From Branchiostoma floridae (taxonomy: Eukaryota; Chordata; Leptocardii; Amphioxiformes; Branchiostomatidae): a stretch of DNA of 64,000 bases. The notes under the pieces are model-generated. The model saw only the letters and a program-made list of their open reading frames with translations, did no database searches and was not told where the DNA came from. Shown piece by piece: positions 1 through 12,600 of the stretch. Each line of letters starts with the position of its first letter. The first letter of the stretch is position 1. The position numbers and the translations under genes were made by a program. Location of the stretch: NCBI RefSeq assembly GCF_000003815.2, contig NC_049984.1, positions 12,581,186 through 12,645,185 on the forward strand, given 5' to 3'.

Positions 1-605
1 GTATAACACATTGTTTTGATTTGACTTGATTTATCTGGCTGTACACATTGTTCAGCAGTGTTGTGACAAATGTTGTGTTGTGGTATTAAGCTTATCACTA
101 AGTTATGAAAGTATTAATTGATTGTGTATCATTGCACACCAATTATTCCCTGTAGGTAAGGTTATATTTTTAACCTATTCAAGTACTGCATTTACAGTAA
201 TTACAGACACACCTTCAAAAGATGTGCTGCAATTAGGGGGCATTCACATTTAAGCATGTTATTACTGTCATTATCAAAATAGTGTCTCTGGATTAAAATA
301 ATTTTATCTGTAAAATCACAATTGTTCTCATATATGTGCACTTTTTGTGGAGCAAATGCAGACCTCTAAGCCTACAAGTGCTCTTTGAAGCCTTGCTTAT
401 TACACATAGCTGAACATGGTACCCCGACCACTAGCCAACTAAGGTCAGTGGTAGTTCAGGTACAGTCTGACCAGTTTTATGCCATGCCTACCGGGAGTAT
501 ACATTTTTTAGTGTTGAACATGCACCAGACATGCGCAGAACATCTCTCAACCAGTCAATGACTTACAAGTACTCCTGAGCGAGCCCCAAATACAACCCTA
601 TAACA
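1..605. other. Non-coding 3' flank of OPLAH
   Basis: No coding region is supported here. This is AT-rich sequence downstream of the OPLAH stop codon (minus strand) and probably includes its 3' UTR. I saw no clear poly(A) signal in the expected orientation close to the stop. Confidence 0.6.
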
Positions 606-3600
606 CTATGCTGACTCCTGAGTGAGTTTGTAGGCATACACACTGCCCCTCTGCTGGTAGTGGTGACTGGCCACCTCGTCTCTCTTGCGACGTTTGGCCA
701 CGGGTTCCCTGGGGTCCCTCAGGGTGGGGTCACCGTAACCCCCTCCCCCTGGGGACTGCAGCTGGAAACAGTCCTGGATCAGGAAAAACAGTGACTATGA
801 AACAACTGGATAATATTATTCTCTATTCTTTAAATTTAGTGGGGTCATGTGGTATAACTGTAGGGTGTTTGGCCCAGAACCCAGAGGTCCCGGGTTAACA
901 TCCTGCTGCATACAAATGTATCCTGTGCCCATGGAAAATAGCTGCAGTAATTTCAAAATAATTTGCAAATCTTTAAAAGTCTTGGCATGACCCTTAAGAA
1001 ATGTTTAAGAAAACACTTTAAACAGAGATGATAGAAACATTAGATTCAAATCCTCTTGCAATGACACTCACCCCAGGGTGTAAGTTGACGCTTGATTTGC
1101 CTCCCAGGTTGACAACTCTACCATCGTGATAGATGACCAGGTTCATCCCCCTGGCTCCTGGCTCTCCTCCTAGTATCCAGGTATACCGATATCAGAACAA
1201 GAACATGGCAAAGAACAAATCACATCCTACTCATTTCTACCTGTATAAATGTATTAGAAAGTGTACATAGGAATATACAGCAGTTTCTTTTCGAAAACAC
1301 AGACTCAGGCACCAGGACGTTGTGCTATTTGAGATTTATTTTCTTTCATTACTTTACATTTTGCTTGAATTTGTTTGTTTTGCTCCCATTTTACTTTATT
1401 TTGCTCTATTTCTTTCCCATTTTCTATTTCATTTTGCTCCATTTTGTTCTCATTTTGTTCCATTTTGTATTTTCTGTGCACCCCCAGAAACCAAGAATGT
1501 CCCCTATGAGATACACCACTTACCGTTAAGACCATATGGCTGGAAGGCTCTTCTCTCACTCAGGATGGTGAACATGACTGGCCTCCTGAAGAGGAGTTCC
1601 CTCAGCACACCATCCCCTCCACAGTACTGACCCTTCCCCCCTGTCCCATGGTTCAGGTGGAACCTTCTCAATACCACTGGGTACCTTCGGGGGGACAACA
1701 TACATTTAACATGAAACTAGTGGCATCATGTTAGTGTATATAAAGGGTTAGGGTGTTTGGTCCAGGATCCAGAGGTCCTGGGTTTGAATCTCCTGACATA
1801 CCACAAATGTTGTGTCCTGGGAAAAGACACATACACACAAATTTCCACACTTCACTCAAAATGAGTAGCTATCTTTGATTAGGATAGGAGTCATATAGGA
1901 CATTAAAATTTAAATACAGGTCCCATGTTTGAGGAGAGCCACACCTCAAGCACGTAAAATGAACCTATCACACTTATCAAAAAGAGTAAGGGACCATTCC
2001 GGTGTGAGTGGATCAAATAAATCAGTCCAGACGTACAGCTTGGACAAAATGTACAGCCGCTTTTCATGCTGTCACTCTGCAATATTCCCATAACTGAGGA
2101 TGCACACCAAGACAAACAAACAAACACACCAACTGATTATGATAATTATTTTTCTATTTTCACCGAGGTAATAATACTATGCCTGTCCCTCACCTCCTCT
2201 CCACAATTTCTGGATCAGTGATCCTGGTGTTGGTCATGTGGACATGAACCCCACTTCTGCCATCCCATGTTGGGCCCTGGAGGTCACAGAAGTTATATAT
2301 TAGCACCACAGGTTAATAGTCAAGTCAAAGGTGTTACCATGAATAGTCTCTACTCTGATATTGGCACAATAGTAAATTATATTATTGAACTGTATTTAAA
2401 CTGTAAAATCCAACACAAAAAATTGGACTCACCTTAATTTTCAACTGAACACCATCAGTCAAGGAATGACAGGTGTTCAGTCGAAAATTTGGGTGACTCC
2501 AATTTTTGTGTTGGATATTACAGTTCAACTAGTTCAATAATGACTTTTACCGACACAGATGAACTTCCAAGTTATGTAAATGATATTGAAGTGACTTATA
2601 CATTCTACATTGAATACACTTCATACAAAAAATCGTAATGTAGAAGACCTGAACTACATGATAAAGAAAATAAAGCATGTGAATCATTTGGGCCATGCAG
2701 AAGCAAGCGAAGAGAGCATATCACAGTCAGATGCTGATGGTAGATAACTGCAAATTAAACTGTATTTGGAAGAAAAACAAACTGAATTTCAGCGTAGACT
2801 GTATGAAAATCATTGCTCAGTGAGAGGAAAATTTTGGAGAATTCTTGGTAGAGTATGTTGACTTGATGATAGACTCACAGCCCCATGGCCCCCTGCCACC
2901 GTTTCCACATATCCACTGCTGTCCTCACCAAAGCTGGTCACATTCATGCAACCCTGGATATCAAGAGGGTAAAGCACAAACACCACTTTGACATTGTCCA
3001 ACTCACCGCCCCATGTCCTCCCGCAACTGTCTCATAGTAGCCGACATCCTTGTCACCAAATGCAATGTTATTCATGCAGCCCTGCAATAGTCAGGTGAAA
3101 CAAGTTATCTATGAGAGAAAAATCTCTCAGTCTACATGTTACGTATGTCTGACTTTTTCCAGTCCAGCGGTAAGCAATTCTGCCTCTGGACCAAAAGATT
3201 GGGAGTTGGAATCCCTTCTGTTGCTCACCTGACATACACTCTACTTCAAAGGGTCACAGTCCTTAGGCCAGGACATTATATGCAGTGAACCACTCTTCAT
3301 TGTGCTTGTCAAAAATAGCTAGACTAGGGAATTTCCCAAGTACAATGAACCTGTAACTACTGTAACTTAACATATAGCATTTGCCTTCTCCATAATGTCC
3401 AGTGGAGGAATTTTGCTATTCAGTGAGCTAAACTGGTTCCAGGTCACTTTCACCTTTTTTCACTTTGTTTCCCAACACTAATACATGGGTCAAAAAGATC
3501 GATTTACAAAATACAGCCTTGTTGAGCAATGTCAGATTAACATGTATTTAGTACATGTAGTAGCCTATCAGTATCAGTATCAGCTGGAACACTTAACGGT

Positions 3601-6600
3601 GAATTGAAATAACTTGCTATGTCTCATATAAAAATGTCAAGCAGACCCTCCTGTTACTGCACCTGCGAGGCAGCACAGATGTGGAAGGCCTTCAGGATGA
3701 CGTCCACCACTCTCTGGCTGGTCAGCACGTTCCCTCCCACCACAGCAGCAGTGTCAGACGGGTTCAGGATGCAGTTGGGTGGCATCTGGATCTTAACTGG
3801 CTTCAAACAACCCTGTGTGTGAGGGAGATTTTAGAGCAAAGTTATTTTTCTGAAGACATGCTCCTCTTCACATCATGGTAAATGTTTTAATGAAAAAATC
3901 ACTGTAAAAATTTAAATATTTGAGGGGATTTGATTTCATAGAAAAAACAAAATGGAGTGTTTCCTATCATGTTCTGAAGGAAGAGAATGTTGGAAATAAT
4001 GGTAACTTTTGGATCTTGTCATTGAAGAAGGAGTTTACCGAAAAACATAGAAGAGATTCTTACACTATACAGGTAAATCACAAGACTGCTGTGAACACCT
4101 GTCTTACCTGGTTGAGTGGAATGTCATGTGCCACCATACACCTGAGGCAGTAGATGAGGGCAGATGACGTGATGGCTCGGGGTGCGTTGGTGTTCCCAAA
4201 CACCTCAGGACCCGTCCCACTGAAGTCAAACACTGCCGTTCCCTGGAAGGGTACAGAGAAAAATGTTCAACAAACTTTCTACAGGTTGAGGAGAAAGCAG
4301 TGTGGATATTTGATTAGAGTAGGAATCAAATCACTCTTCTCTTAGCTATCTACATGTAATTCTACCATTGTGTTCCTCTGTGAAAAATGAGGAATTGTAA
4401 AGTGCATCTTGGTGCACAAGTGCATGAATATTGCAGAGTGGAAACATGTAAGGAAGACGTGGTGGAATAGGATACTTAAAAAATTGGAAGTATAGTTTGG
4501 CTCAAGTCTTTTGGTGTCATAGCTGGGAGTGCCAGTACAGGACGACTCATGGCTGCGCCCATACAGTAACATTAGGTCATTGGGGTACCCAGTTAGAGCT
4601 TGTCACAACAATGTTCAGCCATCAGAGTCATAAGTATCAGGGTCTTAAATTTCATATAGCCTGCCACATAGTGAAGGAGTTGAGTTTAGCCTTGTTTTAT
4701 CTGTGCCATTCCCACATGATCTTTGTTGCACCTCTATCATGTGACTATGAGACTCTCATCCCAATCTGCACTTATCCTCTACATTACTTGTTCCCACCTT
4801 CTTTTCATCAATGCTGACGTTCAGCACCAGGGGAGTGCCATCATCCATGTGGTCCTCAGCAAACAGCTGCGTGGTGCCAGTCCTGGCCTTAGTCTCCTGG
4901 GCAATCTCCTTCAGCATGTCCCGCACAGCCACCTCAGCATTGTTCTGTAAAAGTAGGGAACTACAAATATCAGCAACTACCGTCCCACACAGCCACCTCA
5001 GCATTGTTCTGTAACATTATGGAATTAGAAATATCAGCAACTTCCATCCTGCACAGCCACCTCAGCATTGTTCTGTAACAGTAAGGAACTACAAATATCA
5101 GCAACTACCGTCCCACACAGCCACCTCAGCATTGTTCTGTAACATTATGGAATTAGAAATATCAGCAACTGTGGACAGATTTGTGCTTAAGTGCAATTCA
5201 TGTCTGGTAAAATTGTAAGCAGGTGACATAACATGTACGGGTAACATGTAACATGATGTTGTTATTAAGGCCCACTATACATTACGCTTTTCGCGTCAGC
5301 GGTGAAATTTCCCGCTGTCGGGACGCCGCTATCGGGACTTCTTTACACACCGCCCGGAAATCTGGCAGGACACCCGCGGTGCTTAGGGCATGCGGTAGTG
5401 ACCTTACCTGACCCACTGTGACATAAGGCGCGAATCAGATATATGGCGGGAGAGCCGCCACCACATTTGTTGCTCGCCGTGTTTCAGATGTTTTCTTTAC
5501 GTGTCTCATTTGCGTTATGTCCAACATGAGGCAGGGAGCAAGGCTAGCGCGCAGGAGACGCCTGAGATACCGGGAGATGTTGATGGGACGTCGCCCAGCT
5601 AGAATTCACCCTGCTTACCCCACTGCCCTTGCTTTGGCACGAGGTGGCGATCCTATCAACCGGACGATTTGGAGTTACGTAAGGTTACCGGCGACCTTTT
5701 GGCAGAAGTTTTTCCAGGGCACACTGTGTGATGCAGAATTCTACAAATTAGCTTTATGCTAATCGCTGAACCCTGACCTCCCGCTAACGCCAGCCCGACG
5801 AGTTCTCTTTATACAAAGTTTGAAGTTGTCGGGGACTCCCGCTGGGCCTACGGGCGTACACTTCGGAGTGGACGGGAGAAAATTTGAAGATAGCGGGACT
5901 ACGTTAACGGGAACTCTCTTTACACGGGGCTCCCGCTAACGCAGTCCCGCTAATGCCAGTCCCGCTAACGCAAAAAGCGTAATGTAAAGTGGGCCTTAGT
6001 GTTATTTATTCCAGGAAGCTATGTTTCTATATTCTTGAATTATTTCAAGATTACACCTTTAAAATTTAGCAACTTAGTAGTACTGAACAGATGACTAGTA
6101 ATCCATGACGGTACTGCAGCCTGGCTTGTAGACCAGAATCCAAAGATGCAATTGCCGATGGACAGTGGAAATTATAGCTTTATGATTTGAAATACTTGTA
6201 TAATCATCTCATACACAACTTTCCACACTCCTACATACAGTGACCTAGCTACAGCAGTCTACATCTACATCTACAATAAGAAACCCCCAAGTAACCCCAA
6301 CAGTGGCAAAGTAGGGGGTGGGGTGGGCTGGTCTCCAGCCTGGCGCAGAAGGACCCAACTGTGTGGGCTGTCACAACTGTACCAGGCTGAGCGTTCCACT
6401 CTGGTACAGGCAAACATACTCATCTGTAGGTATCCCAAGTTGGCTTAAACTCACCTGTATGTAAGTATCCCATGTATGCCTGTACTCATTATCTGAATGT
6501 AGCCTGTATGTAAGTCTGTACTCGCCTGTATGTATCCCATGTAAGCCTGCACCACATCCAGCCCATAAGCATCGATCAGCTCCTGCACCAGTTTGATGCC

Positions 6601-9600
6601 CTTCTGGTTGGCTGCCACCTGAGCCTGCAGGTCCGCCAGGTTGTCATGGAGATTCCTGGTGCCTGAGCTGCCCGGGATCAGCCCTGGGGCCATCAGCCTC
6701 TCTGTAAGGGCTGGCAGAGACAGAAGGAATGGAAAGTTTATCAATGTGTGGTTATGGTTAGAGTTCCACACAAAGTTCCAGTCCTACTCCAGTCACCCAT
6801 AATGTTGAAGTGGCCTTCAGGTCTTATGAGTTTTGAGTAAGTGAGATGCCCTTCATCCCTTCATCTTTAAACCTTGGTTACACCATTTGATATAAAAAAT
6901 AGAAAAGGAATTCAACAGAATCCTAAAATAGACACTAGTCTATATATAGGTATTGAATAGCATGAGCAAAGTATAGCATATCAAATTTCATTTTACTTTT
7001 CAGTCACAAACCTTCCTGCATGTATTTCCCATTCTCTATCAGCTTGAAGGACTTGAACACTGCTCCTTCCTCACTGAGAGACTTTGAGTGTGCAGGCATG
7101 GAGCCAGGTGTAATGCCACCTATATCTGCATGGTGCCCTCGTGATGCCACAAAGAAGACAGGTCTCTCTTCTCCCTTGTAGAAAACCTGAGGAGATAGAT
7201 GAGAACAATCTTTCTGCACTTACCCAAATTTTGAAACAAAATACATCGTGATCAGCTGATAAAAAATTTGTAATCAGAAGGAGGAAGATCTTCTGACTGA
7301 AATGGACATATTATTAAAATCATGATTGTTAAAATACATAATATAGACTTACTGGTGTGATAACCGTGAAGTCAGGTAGATGACTCCCTCCTGCAGAAGG
7401 GTGGTTACTTAAGATGACATCACCTTGATGGATGTCTTCTCCTAACTGCCTCAACTGTATATAAGACAGTGTGGAAAGAACTGTGTATATAATTTCAGGA
7501 AATAATTCTTTATGTTAAATTAAACGCACTTGACAGTATGATCATGTTATGTAAAAATCATATCAATATTAATAAATTTTAATATTAATGTAAGAATGGG
7601 TTGTGTAATCAAGAATCAAGCTACAATGTAGCTTGATTACACAGGTCTAATCCTACAATTCCCAGAAGGGTATGGGGGAAAGTGTTAACCCTGACCTGGT
7701 ACTGGACAGTTTCCTGCATGGCCCCCAGGTGAACAGGGATGTGAGGTGCATTGGCCACCAGTCCACCGTCTGGGCCAAATAGCGCACAGGAGAAGTCAAG
7801 TCTCTCCTGAAATGGGTTAATACATGATAAGGAGCTGCACTTTTAATGCAGGAATGTTGCTTCCACAAACTTTATAACACTTGTTAGTAGTTTTTCATGC
7901 ATTATAATTCCTAAGACATGTCAACTGTTCTCCCATTACCTTGATGTTGGTGGATATTGCAGTTCTTTGGAGGATTCTACATGGAAGAAACATCCAACAT
8001 AAGTCAAATGAGTCAGTGCACTTTACACAAGTGAAGTTTAAGAATTGTTTAGAATAATTTGTGGCTGAGGAAGAAATGTCTATACCAGATTCATTCATTA
8101 TCTAAAATAAGTAACAAATAAATAAAATAAAGATAAAAATGGATAGTTTTCCTGGGAAGAATCAACTGTGTAAGAACAAGAACGATAGAACTTACCTGCC
8201 CATCTGTTCAGCAATACTCATGAACCGATGGGAGAAGATCGAGAGCTGCAGACAAAAATTGATACAGTTTTCTTTAAGTAACATTTTGAAAATGTACCAT
8301 TGATTCAATACACTAATCAATGCCAATGTAAAATATATGTTTGTTTGGTGGTTATTAAAATGGCAAGGTGGTCTTAAGGTTAGGGTTGTTGGAATGCAAA
8401 GATTCTGGTTTTAAATTCCTAGCAGGCCTGATGTTGTGCCCTTAGAAAAAGGTGCTAACCTGTATGGCGTCCAGTCCTGTTCCTATTCTCTTCCTCCCAG
8501 CAGTGCCGACCGATATCTTCACATCCCCCTCTGGAGTGATGCTGGCACTGCAGTCAGGCTCCACTATGATGGTACTAAAGACCAGAAGACAGAAATCTTC
8601 TTTTGAAACCATTTGAAAGAGTCAAGATGGCTTCCTTCTCTAACCTAAGATGAATTTGTTACTGTCATCATTACAATACTTTTAAAATAAATTAGATTTT
8701 AAAACCACTCAAAACCTTAACTGTGAAAGAAGAAGCATATTCAAATGAAAGTCGATCAGTGATGCTAATTGACAATTTACAAAGATTGCATACTCTAGTT
8801 CCCTACACAAGACAAAGCACTTATCAACAATATTTAGATCAGTCCTCTATAATCTAAGTTGAAATGGCCCAAAACCCATGGCCTGAACAGAAGTGTGATG
8901 TCATTTAACATGTCATTGTCATTAGGGCTCATTGGTCATCCATGAACCTTTGACCTGTTGATAACATCACACTTCTGTCCAGATCACGTGACACAAGCTT
9001 CTGGTCATTTCAACATGAGAATAATCAGAGGACTTGTTGGTAATCCTTTAATTATAAACTTTAGGAAAAGCATTATTGAGATTTTGCACCTGTTTTTCTC
9101 AATAAGAATGGCTGGCCCATGGATGTCATGGTCACATGACAGATCATCCAGCATGTATACATTGGTGTCATGGTAACGGTTGTCAAAGTAACACTTGGTC
9201 ACCTGTAAAATGACATTACAAAATGATTGTATACACTATTGCAGGGCTCTAAATACTGGGTGCACCCAAAGTTGGACCTGTGCATCCAATGTTTTTCTGT
9301 GGGTGCACAGGGTGCACCCAAATATTTTCATAGGCTTATGTATGTAAAGATATCAAAGTATACTAGTATACATCATATTCTTGACATCTAAGTGTTAGAA
9401 AGATTATAAAATGTCTGTCATGGTACTTGTTTAAGAATTTGATAGCTTGCTAAAGTTTTATTATTACGTTATTACTTAAATTTAAGTAGCACCCGATTTT
9501 TCAAGCTGGGTGCACCAGTGCACCTAATCCCAAAAATGAATTTCGAGCCCTGCTATACTATAGTAAGATTTTATCAAGAGCTGAGTCAGCAATTTTTTGC

Positions 9601-12600
9601 TTTCACTCCTTCTTTTCATCAACTTTCTTCTGCCACCTATTCATGTTACCTCCTAATAAAAATCATTTTCCCATTTCCAGTTCCTTTACCAACTCTTCTC
9701 ATTTTGTAGACTAGCCATATACTGTCAAATTGTGGATTGTAGATCTGAACATTAATGCACTTAAGCCAGGGTTTGATCCATCTGTCTCGCTGTGACTACA
9801 CACACTCTATCATGAATACATTCCCCATTAAAACCATGTGCATCTCACCAGTTCCACCCTGGGTGTTTGACCAGAGGGCCGAATCACGTGGTGGTCACGT
9901 ATCCCCGTCTGACCCACCCCGCGTACGCGGATGTCATCAACTTTGATTGGTCGTCCAGGGATTGTGAACCCAAACTCACGCATGTACCTGTGAGACACAC
10001 AAAAGAAAGAAAAGTGAACGTGATCTTCAACCAGTTTAGCTCAAATGAACTCAATGAACAGTCTATTTTCTTCTCACTGATCATGCAACAGAAAACAATC
10101 AAAGTTATTATATACAGGTATATTGCAGCAGGGATTCCTCTGGCACAGTGGATCAAGGTTTAACATCCTGTCCTGCTGAAGGACTGCAAATTTTTCCAGT
10201 AGCGAGCATGTCGGGTAAGGGACAACAGTTGGGATTCAAACCCACGACTTCTTGGTCCAGAGGTAGGGTCACCAACCAGTAAATTACACACGCTACTAAT
10301 GACAAGGGGTTTCCTCAGTGAAATTGCAATGAAAATCAAAGGTCGTACATGTATGGCAATGAGGGATTTTGACATGAAAAAAATAAGATTGTCACAACTT
10401 TAATCCAGTTCAAGGGAACATAGACTTTATAAGCCTGGAATCTCCACCTAAGCAATCATACATTGTTCTACTGAAGCCATTTTAAATTTATACCTGTAAG
10501 GAGTAAACATTCAGTGCCCTTTAGTGAAACAACCAGTCTAGAATAAGAAAAAAATACTTTAAGTTAAGTTTAATGAGTCTAGTAGGCTTTCAGTACCTGT
10601 CTGTGAAGGACTTCTCAAAGTCTCCCTCCCCACATGTGTCAGTACTTGGTGGATATCCATGGGAGGAGCACATCAGGGCACAGTCTGTCCTGTCATACCT
10701 CAGGTGCAGGAACGCTTCCGTCTGGATCTGAGCCCTGAAATTAGAGACCAAATATTTCTGTAGGGGAAAGCTTCTGAATGGGGGAGACTCCTTTGTGGGT
10801 GAGACTTTTGCATGGGAAACATTTCTGCACAGGGATATTCTTTTGTATGGGAGACCATTCTGAATGGAGAATGTTTTAATTTGCATAGTAGCATCAAGTA
10901 AAATCAGAGAGTCTGCATTCTACACCAGGACGGTAATTTGTTGAACAAAAAAATTTGACCATTCCAACATCATTGGTCAAAAAGGATCTCAAAATCTTAT
11001 CTGATGATGGAATAGAATGTTCTCCTTTTCCATGAAAATATGTTTCATCACCAATTAACTCTTGTCCTGCATACAATTACATCAATTTGACTTTCACCGT
11101 GTCATTTTAGCAAATCAAGTCAATTGAATCAAATTCTGTCTGAAAAGAAGAATACTTACTCTGTGAATCCTTCAGTCTTGAGCTCCTTAATGCAGGTTTG
11201 CCTGAGTGCTGCTATTCTCTGTTCAAGCAGAGAAAAGTTGTCTAAAAGGAAACATTTGATAGACAGAATTAATCATTTAAGTCCCTTGTGTTGAGGTGGA
11301 AACAACAATGAGTTTCTGCATTTACACATGTCTTTGTAGATTTTGAAAATTTTCAAAATACATTGAATTTCTCTTCTCTTAAGGACTCTTTTGTGAAAGT
11401 GATTTCAAACTAGTTTCATAGCTCACTGAAGTGCTCATAATTCTTCCACTGGTTGTGACAGAAAAGACTCATGCTATGTAGTACTAACAATATTTACAGG
11501 TCAATTTAGAGGAGAAATTTCCTTTGCACTTTTTGACAACTACAATGAACAGTGGACCACAGCTTAATGTCCTGTCCTAAGGACATTGAGCTGTGTACAG
11601 AAGCATGCATGTCGGGTCAGCAACAATAGCCAGGATTCAAACTTCTAACCTCTTGATCCAGAGGAAGTGTTAATAAATACTGGGCTACATGTATGTACAC
11701 ATGTATGCTACATTGTGTGTATGTTTCATATGTAGTTCCCTGCCATTCAAATTTCACACAGGTCCTTGTAGACTTCAAATCTAAGTCTAAACATTCACTT
11801 CAATCTATTAACTTCTGCACCTTTACTATAGTTGACAGCACATGGTTCCTGCGCCTCGTGAACCACATCAGCCAGGGCCATGCCATAGGCAGACAGGATA
11901 CCAGCATACCTGCAGGTACAGGGAAATGGTACTGTAAATCAGCTTACTTTTCTTTTGTTTTGTGGTAGCAGGAAGATGGAGATTTTGCTGTGTTTTAAAT
12001 TTCTGGTTGAAACAAATCAGTACAGTGGACATATACAAGTAAGGGAGATGTACTGTGTCTAGGTCATGAACAATCACGAAAACTACGGAAATGAAATCAC
12101 TGCAAAACTTTCAAGATTTATCAATAGTTTAAAGCAGGAAAAAAAAGGCAAAGAGGCATTTAACAGTATCATTGTGGCTGATGTCATGGATACATACAGG
12201 GCACACAAGTAACAGTACCAAATGTAGTCAGACGTTACGTCCTCACCTGTGGATGAAGACAGTGGACATGCCCAGAGACTTGGCGATGGCACAAGCATGC
12301 TGTCCTCCTGCACCCCCGAAACAGGCCAGGACGTGCTGAGAGGTGTCATGACCTTTGGCCTATGAGGATTTACAAAATTTAGTTCATCAGACATTATTTT
12401 ACATTATAATAATCATTACCTTGCCATTATGTTTTAGATGCTGTTTATGTGTTGGCTGGGGGTATCTAACAGTTTGTAACTAACAAAACAAGTACTGGGC
12501 AAGTTATCAATGAATGCTCATGCTATTGTAGGTGTGTACAAGTACAATTTAGGTGTTGGGAAAACAAAGGTCACCTTACGGTTCTGCAGTGGAACTTCTG

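Noticed and set aside
5517-5762. 81-codon ORF as an independent host gene
   Set aside because: It lies wholly within a terminal-inverted-repeat element and has no recognised domain, so it is reported with the transposon.
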